Assembly (NCBI GenBank): GCA_023897205.1
Contig: JAHWDD010000003.1
Location: 4,963,665-5,027,664, forward strand
Direction of reading: 5' to 3'
DNA: 64,000 nucleotides
DNA from: Exophiala sp. HKRS030
Taxonomy: Eukaryota > Ascomycota > Eurotiomycetes > Chaetothyriales > Herpotrichiellaceae
The position numbers were made by a program, and so were the translations under genes. Shown in pieces: positions 1 to 12,932 of this stretch. The notes under the pieces are model-generated. The model was not told the DNA's origin. It was given only the letters and a program-made list of their open reading frames with translations, and made no database searches. How positions within the stretch are numbered: position 1 is the stretch's first letter; each line of letters opens with the position of its first letter.

Positions 1-451
1 ATAGCTTGTCCGAGCCCCGGGAAGGGAACTTTGGGATGTCTGGCTATCTGCTCAATTCGTCGTATCCGCGCGTGCTCAGTAAGCAGAAGGGCAGCCGTTG
101 TAGGAGAAACGGGAATACGATTCAAATTTTTTTGGTTTTGATAGACTGTAGTTTTGCGTCCCATATATTGAGGGGACGACTTGAGCTTCTGGGTATCTGT
201 TTTAAAAACCGAAAGAGCATTTCCATCGCCGTACCCTACTCCAACCACACGAATCCCTGACGTGTTGAAAACCAGATGACAAGTCCAAAAACCTCAGGGG
301 ATTGAACCGCATTATTACTCCATATCAGGGCTTTGTTCGCACTCATGCTTCCCCCTCACACAATATTGTGTACGCCAATGACCTTCCTGAACACCTCATA
401 ATTATCAGGCTTCACAAGAGCCGTGACGAGCGTGCAATGCAAAAGGAACAC
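1..451. other. intergenic, no gene seen
   Basis: Left edge of the window up to the 3' end of the cysteine dioxygenase gene. The only open frames are short and resemble no family I know. The part next to the gene is probably its 3' untranslated region. Confidence 0.5.
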
Positions 452-1186
452 CTAGAACGAACCAAACTTGCACTTCTCAATCACCTTGCCTCGATCAGAG
501 AAGAACCCGGCTTGTTGAATATGGGTCGGTTTTCCAGTCTTCTCGTCAAATACGTTGAAACCGTAGTGGGCTGCATGGGGAGGCGTGTACAGATGCAGAG
601 ATATAGCCACCTCGGTAAGTGACGGGTTGGAGATTTTGTGGACGCCAATCTTGTCTGAAATATATGTGACTTGATTCTCGTGATACAACGTCTCCTTGAC
701 AATTTGTGGCGGCGTGGCGGAACCGGAAGAACTGCAGTCACTGTCGCTTTGACCTGGCGGCACCGAATACAAGGTCTCCTTGAGATTGCCTTTGAGGACC
801 TTCATGACGCAGTGCGCATCGGCATGATCGTGGATCGGACTAGATTTGCAAGGATTCCAGACAAGGAGCAGAAGGTTGGACTTGCCATTCCCTTCGTCCA
901 CAAGATTTCGAGTATAGTTTCGGCTTGGGTCGGAGAAGGCATACCGGCCCCAGTCGCCCTCCTGGGAGTCGTACTCCTCCATCAGCCGGATAAGGTCGTT
1001 CTCGTCAACATCTTCTGAGTTGATGCCCGACGATGGACCTAGGACGTCTGAGAGGGCACGGACGAGACGGTGAAAATCATTCGACGTATTGTCGCGGTGA
1101 GATTGCTGTGTTGCACAAGCTTTCGGCGGATATGCATCCACCAGTTGGTTCTCGTTGCTGATGGCGTGTGGTGGGTGGGCTAACAT
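452..1186 (-). CDS. cdo1: cysteine dioxygenase
   Basis: Non-heme iron enzyme that oxidises L-cysteine to cysteine sulfinate, the first step of cysteine catabolism and taurine/sulfate formation; cytosolic in known members. The 244-residue single-exon product has the cupin-type metal motif HDHADAHC: H119 and H121 with C126, and the third iron ligand H183 in GVHKISN. C126 and Y200 (SLHLYTPP) are placed to form the Cys-Tyr thioether cofactor seen in animal CDO. The insert at about residues 145-160 is Ser/Gly/Asp-rich and probably a loop. The length fits fungal CDOs. It is divergently transcribed from the DRG1-type GTPase across 1.3 kb. The start is the first in-frame ATG; a later start would still keep the domain. 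Confidence 0.9.
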   Translation of the reverse strand: MLAHPPHAISNENQLVDAYPPKACATQQSHRDNTSNDFHRLVRALSDVLGPSSGINSEDVDENDLIRLMEEYDSQEGDWGRYAFSDPSRNYTRNLVDEGNGKSNLLLLVWNPCKSSPIHDHADAHCVMKVLKGNLKETLYSVPPGQSDSDCSSSGSATPPQIVKETLYHENQVTYISDKIGVHKISNPSLTEVAISLHLYTPPHAAHYGFNVFDEKTGKPTHIQQAGFFSDRGKVIEKCKFGSF

Positions 1187-2513
1187 GTTTTGGAGGAGGC
1201 CGATGTATTATTGTGTTGAGAATGAGGATGAAAAAGAAAAGAGAGTGAGATGGGTATCTTAGAAAAAGAACAAGGAGAGATTGGGCGATTGAAATATATG
1301 TGGCCGTCCGAAGTAGGTCAAGTCAAGCAACCATGCGTCTGGCGGTGTGCGTCTTCTTGCCAGATAAGAAAACCTTCTTACCGGGATGTTACGCGAGGTG
1401 ATTGTCTGCAGAACCTGTCAAGGCAGACACGAGCCTTCATGCAAGTAATGGAGGTTGAGGTTCAGGGTCGACGGCTAGGGATTCCAGAATGATCATGGCA
1501 AGAAGAGCGTTGCCTTCGACTTACACATTGACCCTTTCGTAGATACTTTATATGACGCTTGAAGCAGCTGACCTCGTACAGTACTTGTTGACTCAGGATG
1601 GCTGCAGCTGATCGATAGATGAAGGGCTGATCTGATCTGGTTTGATACTTGTTATTGGGTTGTCGGGGACCAGAATATCAAGACACCGAACGGAATGTAA
1701 CGGATATTCGGGGTCTGGATGAATGATTGGCTTGGGCCAACGTGGCCTTTTCAATGAGTTGCGTAAAACATGCTCAGCGACGTAGACTATGACCTGACGT
1801 GTGCCTTCGTTTGTATAATGAATGGAATAGACTCAGATATGAAGGTAGAGAGGTGGGCAAATTCTGGTAAAAAGCAGTCGAATGTCGTACTATGGCAATG
1901 ACTTGAACCAAAAAAATCCTAAGCGAGAAAATTCAGGTACGAATACGGGGAAGAACCACACAAATTGCAGCAAAGTCACATGACTTGCGATTACCTCATT
2001 GCTTTGCGGTATTTGGCGACTTGGGCGCAAGAACTCATAGGGAGACGCTCCGCCACGGCCCTACTAAGCGACCCTTATTAGGCGTCACCAACAGCTTTTG
2101 TCGCCTGTGGCTAGCGCCTAGGAGTACAAGGGCCTTGCACCGCGGGGCAAATACGAGTACTCATGATGGCGCCCACGAGAAACCTACTACACTAACGAAA
2201 GTCGGGCAACATTTTCCGTTTCCCTTCGTCATTCAATTCAACCACCAACAATCCAACACTCGTACACTTTCGTCTTCACGTCGCACAAAATTTCCCAAAG
2301 ACTTGTTACACAGCGCTCGGCTATTTCACACATTTTCGACTTCTCAAACCCTCCCGCGCCTCACTTCGAATCCTTCCACGGAAAGTAATCGTAGTGGGCC
2401 ATCTCTGGCTTCATCCCACGAAAAAAGAAGATCCTCGCCTGCCGTCTCCCTCCCTCCTCGGGCGCTCTCCCTAGCCTTGCTCCCTGAGCGGTAATTAGCC
2501 CCTTTCGGACGAA
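1187..2513. promoter_or_regulatory. divergent promoter region, cdo1 / rbg1
   Basis: 1.3 kb between two divergent genes. No coding signal was seen. The pyrimidine-rich 2200-2510 segment, with many CTTTCG/CAACACTC-like stretches, looks like the GTPase leader. No defined operator could be assigned. Confidence 0.4.
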
Positions 2514-3727
2514 ATGGCGACCACAGTAGACAAGATCAAGGATATTGAGGCCGAAATGGCCAAGACGCAGAAGAACAAAGCCACATCTTTTCATCTGGGC
2601 CAACTTAAGGCAAAATTGGCAAAGCTGAAGAGGGAACTGTTGACCCCTTCATCGTCAGGAGGAGGTGGTGGCAGCGGCTTCGATGTGGCCAGGACTGGCG
2701 TCGCTTCAGTCGGCTTCATTGGCTTTCCTTCTGTCGGTAAATCGACGCTCATGAGCCGTCTAACAGGGCAGCACTCTGAAGCGGCTGCATACGAATTCAC
2801 CACCTTGACCACCGTTCCGGGCCAAGTCATGTACAACGGTGCAGCTATTCAAATGCTGGACTTGCCTGGTATCATCCAAGGAGCCAAGGATGGCAAGGGC
2901 CGGGGTCGTCAGGTCATTGCCGTGGCGAAAACCTGCCATCTGATCTTCATTGTCCTTGACGTGAATAAGCCTTTGACTGACAAGCGTGTCATTGAGAACG
3001 AGCTGGAAGGATTTGGCATTCGAATTAATAAGGAGCCGCCTAATATCGTCTTCAAGAAGAAGGATAAGGGCGGCCTCAACATCACCAACACAGTCCCTCT
3101 GACTCACATAGACCACGACGAGATCAAGGCCGTCATGAACGAGTACCGCATCAACTCGGCAGATATTGCGATTCGCTGTGACGCCACAATTGATGATTTG
3201 ATTGATGTTCTGGAAGCCAAAAGCAGAAGTTACATACCCGTCATCTATGCTCTCAACAAGATTGACTCGATTTCAATTGAGGAGTTGGACCTCTTATACC
3301 GCATTCCGAATGCTTGTCCCATCAGTTCTGAACACGGCTGGAACATTGACGAGTTGCTTGAGTTGATGTGGGAAAAGCTTCAACTCAAACGAGTGTATAC
3401 CAAGCCGAAGGGCAAGCAACCCGATTATTCTGCTCCGGTAGTTCTGAGGAGGAATGCTTCCACGGTCGAAGACTTTGTCAGTAATCTCCTGCCCGGTGAA
3501 TTGGGCTCCCACTAACGTGCGCCAGTGCAACCAAATCCACAGGTCCATCCTTGAGCAATTCAAGCATGCCGTTGTTTATGGCCGCTCTGTGAAGCACCAA
3601 CCTCAACGAGTGGGTCTGCAGCATGAATTGGCGGACGAAGACATCGGTAGGTCCCAGTCCCAGTCCCCTGCCCCCTTTCCTGCTTCATTAGCTGATCAGA
3701 TTCCCAGTTACCATAATCAAAAAGTGA
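2514..3727 (+). CDS. rbg1: developmentally regulated GTP-binding protein (DRG1/Rbg1 type)
   Basis: Ribosome-associated OBG/DRG-family GTPase thought to help translation on difficult sequences. Exons 2514-3476, 3526-3646 and 3708-3727 give 367 residues, the same length as human DRG1. The first intron (49 nt, gtcagt...cag, branch CTAAC) and second (61 nt) restore the C-terminal TGS domain and the ending DIVTIIKK. Visible motifs are the basic N-terminal helix, the P-loop GFPSVGKS at residues 70-77, the G3 motif DLPG, and the G4 motif NKID. Without the first splice the frame stops at 3515, so splicing is required. Housekeeping gene with no sign of damage. Confidence 0.95.
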
Positions 3728-5067
3728 TACACTGCGTCCGCCATGGTGCCTGCCTATGACCTGATATTGTCTTCGCTTCCTCTCACCCTTGACCAGGTTG
3801 AAGCTTGTATCAAGGCCTGAGACCCGTTTCCGCTCGATAAGGCTAGATGTCTCGCCTTCCGCCCATCCCCGCCGGCCGGATCTCGACTTCCTAGCCGTCG
3901 CTAGTGATCAGCGCCTGGGTCTACCCAGCTATCAATGTATCTATTGTACTAACGGATCCAGGCTCCAAAGGCGCGAGCTCGGAAAGGCCAGGCCCTTTGC
4001 TAGTCTCTCGCAGGCCCAACTTTGACCATCTCTCCACGCTGCTTCTTCGGTCAGAAAGTCAAATGCCTTGGGATCTGGATCTGCACACTCCTGCAGCGAC
4101 CGGGAAATGGCACTTTTCAGGGCCAGTCAACCCATAGACGGGCGGTGATGTTGAGGCAAAAGTACAAGGAGTTGAAACAAAGTTGTAGCTGGATCCGAAA
4201 GTCAAACAGGATAGCGTAGGTTGGTGGCGGCCATCCTCGGCTGATTCCAGGAGGCTATGGAGATGGCCAGAGTATGAGAAGAGCCTCAGAAGCATTAGCA
4301 CCAAACAAACCGATACATGCTGGGCTAGAGAAGGCCTCCTTGAGGTTTGCGGATAGCTGCATGCACTCCGAACGCCTTCATGCTGGTCAACAGAAGCCAA
4401 ATTGCCTTAGCAAGCCTAGTCCGTGTATTCACAAGCTCACTTCATGCAAGTCTGAGACCGCAGCGACCCTGACCGGAGCGACAGCCAGTTTGGGGGATTT
4501 TTCAAGAGATTGAGACAGTCATTGGTGGCCGTGAGGCACAGTTCAATAAACTCCGTAAAGGCTGCACAACGTTCTGCGGGCTTGCCCTCATGCAGCCACG
4601 GTGCATGGATCTCCTGTGCATTCCTTGTACCTGCAGGTGTCAAACTCGTGGGCTGACGAGACTGGGGTTTTGACATATCCATCCCCCGACTACTGCTCCT
4701 TGTCTGTGCATGCGCAACTTCACTCTGCATCAGGAGTAAGGTGGCTTGGGCACATCCCAAAGCCACATTTGGCATGCGCTACTGGGAGGCACTGAAGACA
4801 ACACATCCTGGTCCCGGCTGTTCGCCCAAAGCCCCGCCACCTGGTCCACAAGACACCTTCCCCGTAGCCGCCCGGACAATAGTCTTCACGTTCTCACGCT
4901 CCGAGCCGCGCGCGGGCTATGGAGAAGGCGATTTTGAGTCTTACGGGTGCTTCTAGCATCATTACAGCACCATTGTTGCTAATATCGAGCAGGAGCTGGG
5001 GATATTGAGAAGATTTTTCGTGTTGGCTTTCGGCTTGGCTCAGATGGTGTGAGGGGATGGAGAGAGT

Positions 5068-5082
5068 ATGTGTGTGTGTGTA
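5068..5082. repeat. short GT dinucleotide run
   Basis: About 15 bases of alternating T and G, directly followed by a TACTCCGTA motif. Confidence 0.7.
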
Positions 5083-5091
5083 TACTCCGTA
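5083..5091 (+). repeat. dispersed motif TACTCCGTA (one of at least 14 copies)
   Basis: Exact plus-orientation copies start at 5083, 10574, 11010, 11867, 12144, 22437, 29420 and 63957; reverse copies (TACGGAGTA) start at 12106, 22642, 29606, 54348, 57197 and 57439. All lie outside the coding exons listed here. Near-matches exist (for example near 22427, 39358, 48531). Function unknown. Confidence 0.85.
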
Positions 5092-7622
5092 GCCGTACGT
5101 CTGTGTCGATTAGCACACGGGAAGACAGGGTTGCAGATGAGCTCAGTGAGATATCCACTCAATTCACTATCCCATGCTCACGTTGGGCAGAAATTGAGGA
5201 GTCACTGGGACTAGCAGTAGACAATAGCAGGGAATACGCAGTAGGCGAGCGAACATTGCTGGATACGATACACAATATTTGAGGGGGGTCGAATGGCAAG
5301 TGGCTGGTTGCGCGGTTTGTGGAGAAAGAATGCAAGATCCCTCGCTCCCACTTCCAATGAATTTCCCTTCTCACTCTTTTCTTCCTCGTCAACGGAGGCG
5401 ACTAGGCACTGATAATTGAGAATTTCACTCCCTGTTCTCTGTGAGCGACGAATTGTTACGCCATGCTCCAGTATCTGCTGCAGTGGCTTCTCTAGCTTCG
5501 AGCTTGCCGACCTCGCTGCCTCTCGGACTGGACTTTCTCACGAGAGACAGGGTCACTTGGGCCATGAGCAGGTCATTTTTGGCCCTCTCGTCTTATGATT
5601 TGCCTATCGTCCATGGGTTTGGCGCCGAGGCCTTCCATCGGGCCATTCACGCCCAAAGAATGCGTTTCAAGCTGCTCGTTGGTCCTCCTCATGCTCTCCA
5701 CCAAGGTGCTGATAACGCCAGATTCGGGGGAAACGCCTTTCACCTTTTGACTAGGTGGCTGCCCCAAAACGGTGCCTGGCGAGAAGGCCAGAGCGACTAG
5801 AGCATAATGGGAAGCACGTCGCCTTGAGCACCTCATCTCACTTTCCTTCCTCATCACTGACGCCGAGTCAGCCAGTGTCAACCTGCTTCCGGCGACCCAC
5901 GCATCGGTTGCACAAGCATGTTGGATTGGCATTGTTCAAGGACTGGTCTACTGTACGGCACGGTTGTGGTCCCCCCCCCCCACGAGGTCAATAATACCGC
6001 CCTTGACTACGAACCGTATCGTCATGTTCGTCAGGCGGTCCTCGTACGGTACAATACATTATCTTCGAGGCGCGTCCAGTCAAGTACCACTCGGTGCCCC
6101 CGGTCCTCCGCTTTACGACACCAAGGTCACTCTCTTCCAAGTAAGACGTCTCCATCAGAGGCTGGCCATGCGATTGAGTACTTGGACGATCTGTGGGCCG
6201 AATGATCGCTGTGGTCCTTAGATCACCCGCGTCATTGCTTCGGCTACGGACGGTCCGTCGAAAGGCTAGACACCCGCTCGAGGCGTGCACAGGCTATAGC
6301 TGGCCTTTATCAGCTCGCCCGAAGAAATGCTTAAACGTTTCCTCTGGCATTGCATTGTCATTCGATGCGCTTTCGTCGCACTTCCTTTCCATGTCGCATG
6401 GGGCACTATTGGAAACCGCAAGTACGAGTGCGAGTTAACCCTAACGCAGAATGATGAAGCCCAGGAAGAGGTGAACAGGGGTTTACACAAAACGGCAGCT
6501 CTTAACATTTGAATAGGCGCCCTCGCTCACTGCTCCTTAACATTTTACTTTCCCTTTTTGTTTCAAATTGCCTCGCCACCACTGCTGGGATTTGCGACCT
6601 GCTTTAAGGAATCTACTATACCTGGGGACCAATATCCGGTCCACTACATGACGCCCGACCGAAGGTGCTTATCCCCAATCTCTACTGCAAGCATTCGAGT
6701 TCCGGTGATACTTGGTGGCTGTCCAGGGAGCAATTGTTTAGCGGGTCCTGATCGCAAGGAGGAATAAACAGGACAAGCATCGCTATCCGACCTATTTACT
6801 GTACTGTCCATACCTCCCGGACGAACATCATTACTTGAGCTAACCGAGATCCCCTTAGGCCCGTTCCTTCAAGGTGCCGCCCGCTAGCCTTCCCTAAGCC
6901 TCCCGCTTTATAGGCCGTGGTGCCGCCCACCGTGTTAGCACCCACACCTCACGATTGAGAAAGCTCTCCTTGTCTATTGTACAAATTGTATTCATCAAGA
7001 CAGGCACGCCTTCATATGTGAAGTGACATATTGTTGGAGTGACTGTTGACCTAAGAGAGACGGAATAGCAGAATCGCACCCTTCGCAACCTCTCTCCCGT
7101 TCGAGCTGTCGGGTTTGACCAAACACGACGTACCCTGTACAGAAACCCTGCCGACTTTCTGCAGCCTAAGGAGGCACCCCTCACACACATAAAGCGAGCC
7201 CTGTCGCTTTCCCTTTTGGCTCTTGTTCAGGCCCTAGTTCAGCACATACCCTAGTCCGACGCTCTCGCCGTCAAGTCACCCCCCGGTGCTTGTGCTTCGA
7301 TCAGAACGGCCGGTTCTCATCCCACACTCATAGCACCTCCACAGCGCCCACCATCAAGACGACCTCCCTCTTTCATATGCTTCTGGTTTTCTCACCAAGT
7401 AAGCTAGTGTTGGGATAGTCCTGGCACCTTTGCCTCTTCCTCGTCCTAACATTTTCTCGTTGCTCTATTGTCTGGACTCTTGAACACATCTCGCATTCAG
7501 GTGCTTGTGTGGACTTGACGGATACCTGCATGTGCGTGCAACGACACTGGTCCACTGGCATGCATCGTCATAGCAGTATATCAGGTTAACCATCAAAGCA
7601 CGCTTAAAAGGCTTGAGCGCCA

Positions 7623-9343
7623 ATGCAGGCCTTGATGATCATGCCGCCAGAGCAACAGGACTCTCAAGCATCTGGCTACGACCAGAATGGGTGGATGAGC
7701 CTCCCTAGCTCTTACTCTACGAGCCCTCAAACATCGGTGTCACCAATGCAAGAGCTGTCATCATTCGATTATCAGACACCAAATCCAATGCCTTTGGAGC
7801 CGTCGTACACTATGCATCGGCCTTCGCCGTTCGCTGCGTCTCAACCTCAAATGCTACCACCTTTGATGACAGCACATAATGGACTGTGGCCCAGCATGTT
7901 GGCGAGCCAGCAGCCACCACCATCTTACCATACACCAGTGGGAACGTCTGGATCTCTGCAAACGCCGTTGTCTGCAAGCACGGCATCGGATGCCACTCCA
8001 ACAAGCGCCAAAACCAACACTTCGAGGCGCAAGCTGACGGACGACGAACGCCGTCAGATGTGTATCGAAGCGGAGCAAAATCCAAGTATGAAACAGACAC
8101 AAATTGGAGGTATGTGACCCTCGCTTAATCCAGGGTTTTCTCTGATCTTTGATAGCCAAATTCAATGTCGAGAGGAGGTACGCTTGTGAAGTCGAATCTG
8201 TCGAAGTATCTACTGATATGCAATAGCACCGTGTCAAAGATTCTGCGACAGCGGGAGAGATACATGAACCCCCAATCCAAGGAAGAAAGCACGAGCCCTA
8301 GTGTAAAGAAGTCGAAGGCAAAGCTCCCAGACTTTGAAAAAACATTGACGAACTGGGTCAAGAAGCAGCAAATCAAAGGAACGCCCATCACGGATGAAGA
8401 CCTTCGCAAACAAGTGAAGGTATTTTCATTCAGCAGAAGCGATCAGGCCGTAGTATCCAGTGCCGCGTGGCTGGAGGCTTTCAAACGCAAAAATCATCTA
8501 GTTTCCAGCCAGAGAGCCGATTGTGAGCTCACCTTAATTGATTCCAGCACAACGTCCTTGTCGCATACACCTGCAGATGAATCTCCAACATCATCAAACG
8601 GACTGGTTTCGCCTGCAATGTCCACAATTGATGAACTGCGCCTCAAAAGGGAAGATACACATGAATTTTTCGACTTCGACACAGGAAAGGACTCTCATGA
8701 TCATTCACCATACATGGACCACGACTTAGGAGAACCGGCCCTGAGAAACTTGCTGTCTCCCCTCTCTCCGGAATTATCGCAGGCAGACCCAGACGGATTT
8801 TCCATGATGGAAGCCATGTCCGACAACAGGAGCAATTCAAGCCGCCAGAGGAGCCAGACCTTTTCTCACGTCCCCGATATTGGTGTTGAGTCACGCCCCT
8901 CGTCGTCTTCAGGTAAAGCTCCGTCCCTGCCGGTGCGATCATTGAGCTCTACATGTGACAGCGGGCTATCTGGTATCGACCCACGACAGATGATGAAAAG
9001 ACATAAGAGCGTGCCTGATATACACTATCCTGAGCAAGCACGCTTCTCACCAATGCCCCCACCGCCACTACCTAAATCCGCAGATACGTCCCCGGTTAGT
9101 CATCCTGCATCTCCCGCTGAAGATGACAACATTCGGGCCCTCCATGCAATCAAGGCACTTTTGGAACAGCATCCTAACGTTGCTGAGCCAGATGACTACT
9201 TGGCAATTGGCAAATTGATGGAGAAATTGAAGCTGCTGCGATCTCCATCCAACACGTTACTCCCGGGCGGCTTGCATCCTATGGACATCATGGACAGCCC
9301 ACGTATCTCGAAGAAAAGGACCATCCTCGGGATCTCTACTTGA
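7623..9343 (+). CDS. CENP-B/ABP1-like DNA-binding protein (transposase-derived HTH)
   Basis: Exons 7623-8109, 8156-8177 and 8227-9343 give 541 residues. Introns of 46 and 49 nt frame a 22-nt exon that completes the first helix-turn-helix. Residues 1-130 are Ser/Pro/Gln-rich. Next comes an ABP1/CENP-B N-terminal HTH (RRKLTDDERRQMC ... IGAKFNVERSTVSKILRQ), then a Tc5-type HTH (LPDFEKTLTNWVKKQ ... AAWLEAFKRK). The rest is disordered and Ser/Pro-rich, with a helical stretch near residues 465-510. There is no DDE nuclease domain, so this is a host regulator or chromatin protein built from a pogo-type transposase binding domain, not an active transposon. Targets cannot be told from sequence. Very long flanks without genes suggest complex control. 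Confidence 0.85.
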
Positions 9344-11866
9344 GCCAGGACTACATGTTCAGGTTTCTCACCATCTTTTGATACGTTTCTTGTGACATTC
9401 CTTTGAACATCAATCAGTATCGGCATACAATCACTGTTTTTAACGCAAACCACAATTGGACATTCCTTTCGACATGAGCGAGGAGCACTAGGTGAGATGG
9501 GAACACAGACACACAAGCAAGTATGGTACCTCAGCAAGACCAACGATCCAGCGCAATGTCCCGGACCATGGGCTGCATAGCAGGATCCAGGAGTAGTATG
9601 TTTTTTTTGTTTTTTTTAACCAAAGTCCCACGACACCAGCCTGACAGGTGAATGAGAGCGGCTGGCTCTACGAAAATCTCTATTCTGGCCACGGAAATAA
9701 TCTGCGCGTGCAGATGATGACACCCTTAGACACACCCCAAGCCTCACCGCAAATCTCCCATTTTCATCTCATGAGGGCATGTTTGCATAGGAAGAAAGAG
9801 ATGATGAGCGCAAGCGAGCAAGCGAAGTGGTTCCACCGGTGAACTTATTCTATTTCGGTTTTTTGTCCCTTTGAACGCGTGGCGGGGAGCTACGCTGTTG
9901 TGTAGGATATGATGGCTTTTCCTTCTCTTTATCTGTGCGGAATGGATGGGGCGGGGAATGGGTATTCTGAGGGAAGCACACTCGATGGAAAGGAACAGAA
10001 TCGAAGGATATTGTAGTTGAAGAGGGCACGAGTATATAGTTTCATTTCTATTTCTCTCTCTCCCTCTTTTTAGCAAAGATATCTTGATGAACGAGATAGC
10101 CATTGTTGTGTATGTATTAAGCAACTTGATACCAATAGTATGATGGAGAATAAGATACTGAGAGAGGCACACTCAGATCCCTGTGGTTCTGCGGTGATCT
10201 CGAATTGTACCAGCGCAGTCGGCAGAGACGAGAGGGCATGGTTTTTGACAGCGTCTAGATGACTTCGGCCAAAAGAACTCTGCAGAAGTGTCTTCAATGA
10301 CGAGGCGAGACATGAGGCGTAGATCTCGTCGATCACAGACCCTTCTGAGCAAGAGTGTGTCCGGGGTTGAGCAAAAAGTGAGGCTGCACAGAAACAGTGC
10401 GACAATGGTCATTGGGTGGAATATTTCTGTATACTGAACGTCCCTGCCGATCCGCAACGAAATTGTTTTCAGCCAACACCAACAACGGGTAAAGGTTTCC
10501 TGTCCAACAAAGTTTTTTGCTATCCTGCCCTCCTCGTCGTCTTCTTGTCCATCATCTCAATTTATTCCCAGGCTACTCCGTACCCTACACCCTTGCTCTT
10601 TTTTCACACACCCCCTAATCCACACCTCCCTCTCGGAAAGGGCTTCAATAACCGAGAGGATCCGCGGCACCGACTTGGGCTGACGCGGAGTTTCAGCCCG
10701 TCACGAGTGAGAGAGGAAGAGAGAGGGTGAGTCCAATAGAACCACGTACTGTGTTCGGAGTGTGCGAGTTTGCCCTTTGAGATTGAGGCATCGTCCTTTT
10801 CTCCTTCTCCTCTCCTTGCAAATTTTACCCTTACGAGGGGATTCACTGCGGACCCCCCCTGACCGGATCGTCGGACTATGAGCGCCGTTGTCAATGGTGT
10901 GGCTCCGTGATACTACAATCAAAATGCTTTTCCCTTCTCTTTCTCTATCACCAGGTGTGGAAAGACACATTCTTAGGAGTCGAGCGGGTTGATTGATTGC
11001 CACGCTCTTTACTCCGTATACCCTAGACCCTGCTTTTCATGGCCACCGTGGCCCAGTCTCTAGCCGCATGCTCTACCTACCACTCGTGGGCCTAGATGAC
11101 CTTCTTCTCAAGCCATTCCTAACCGTCTGTGGGCCCTTGTACCGTGGCTAGGAGGGAATACCGGCATCCCCTTCCGCTGCGCCTCTAGAGCATTTAGAAG
11201 AGCCGGGGATGGGACGGGGAAAGAGATAGTGTGGAAAGTGGTGCGCTGATGTGCAGGACACTCGCAGCAAGATATTCCTCTCTTCGATTGATCACTACTA
11301 CGCAGAGCTCAAAGATTCCAATCTGGATGCGTCGTCCGGACCCCTTGTCGATGAATATCCTCTTTGAACTCGCATGACAATCTCCAGTTGAGAGCAGGGG
11401 AATACGATGCAGCAAACTGCCCTGCAATGAAGATCTTGGTGGGCTGCAGATAATACAGAGCAGACCTCTGCCTTTCACACAACACATTTCTTGACATCGA
11501 GGCGAAGCTGAGTCCGCCGAGTACGAGCCGTGCGGCCTAAACACCTGGGTCCACATTGTCCGTTCTGATGCTCTAGCCTTTGCCACTACGAAGTATCAAG
11601 CATCAAGATGCAGGAAAAGGCGAAAAGAGATGCACATAACACAACCCAGTCAAGGGTCACTACTCGGCGAATGTCTCTAGATGGCATTTTCTCCACGGTC
11701 CTTGACGAGGCGAGACGGCTTCGAGCATCCGGTCCGTCCATGCGGCGATGTATTGTTAGTTGACCTCTAAGCCATAACAGTGCATTCATCGGACCAGAGT
11801 CAAGCCATTTTTGTGGTCCGGACTAGGTAAACGAATGTGTCAACTTTCATTGTTCCCATCCCACTG

Positions 11867-12114
11867 TACTCCGTACCCCGTATCGAGGAGACTTCGATAC
11901 AGAAGCGAAACACAATTTCTCACATTCCGACAGGAATATCGTAAGATTACTTTTGGGCATCAATGCAGCTGCAGCTGTTACTGTTGCATCACTAGTAGAC
12001 AATATTGAACTGGATCCTTTTGGAGGTCCTGTCTAGAAGTGACCAGGATGCCAGGACATGCAGAAATTGACATTGACATTCTAGACATCAGAGTCTAGAC
12101 CGACATACGGAGTA
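11867..12114. repeat. inverted pair of the TACTCCGTA motif (248 bp)
   Basis: TACTCCGTA at 11867 facing TACGGAGTA at 12106, with another plus copy at 12144. Confidence 0.45.
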
Positions 12115-12415
12115 TTTCTCTTTGTATGTAGATGGACAGAGGATACTCCGTAACTCGTACTCGTTCACTCGTTGATCTCGTAGATTGATTGATCAGAAAG
12201 TGTCACTGTTTAACTCTGTACGGACCTGGTCAAGGAGTAGTTTTGTTGTGCTCGGTACTCGAGTCCACATCAATGTAGCCTCGTGTGGGCATTTTCGTGT
12301 TAGTAACATTGGCTTATCTTCAGTCGCCAAAAGCCATTTCAGGCCCTCTTTGTAGAACAGGAGAGAGAGAGAGAGAGAAGGATTCTAGAAGGAGAAAAGG
12401 GGGATGTCGAGGAAG

Positions 12416-12436
12416 TTGACCTGACCTGACCTGACC
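12416..12436. repeat. TGACC tandem pentamer
   Basis: Four consecutive TGACC units; a degenerate echo (TTGACCTGACATGACC) lies near 12769-12785. Confidence 0.7.
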
Positions 12437-12833
12437 TACATGGCCTGTTTGTGTGTCCATTGGCCCACTCAATGTCGTCTCGAGATGATCATTCTCCTTC
12501 TCTTTCTTCTGATTGATATCGCTGTCTATTTTGTCACTCTGTCACTTTTTACCTCGATACATATTTATAAATGTCATTCTTTTCTACTCTGTTTTGCTTC
12601 TCGTCAAGTGTCTTCTCGGCCTTGTCATGTTTCGTGGGATACTGAACACGATCACGACAAACGAAATACTTCTCTCTCTCACACATACGCGCGCGCGCTC
12701 CTGTTTCCGGGTCCACCCTTTTTGAAAGGGCGAATTCTAAAGACTTTCTACTTCTTTACTCCATAACCTTGACCTGACATGACCATCCTTGACACATGCA
12801 AAAACACCCATCACGCGACATGTTTGGTACCCG

Positions 12834-12858
12834 GGAGAGAGGGAGAGAGAGGGAGAGA

Positions 12859-12928
<70 letters not shown>
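12834..12928. repeat. GA microsatellite
   Basis: About 95 bp of purine repeat: first interrupted GGGAGAGA units, then about 68 bp of pure GA. Likely length-variable. It produces spurious Arg-Glu and Ser-Leu open frames on both strands. Confidence 0.95.

Positions 12929-12932
<4 letters not shown>

Larger units (their letters stand above)
3728..7622. other. 3.9 kb gene-free region upstream of the ABP1-like gene
   Basis: No frame here reads as a known protein; all open frames are short and overlap on both strands. It contains a GT run (5068-5082), one TACTCCGTA motif (5083-5091) and an 11-base C run near 5971. The ABP1-like gene that follows may have a long leader or distant control elements here, or there may be an unrecognised non-coding transcript. 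Confidence 0.5.

Noticed and set aside
6436..6448. Telomere-like TTAACCCTAAC
   Set aside because: Single copy only; no array.
7623..9343. Active pogo/Tc5 transposon
   Set aside because: Only the DNA-binding half is present, with introns and no DDE domain or terminal repeats seen.
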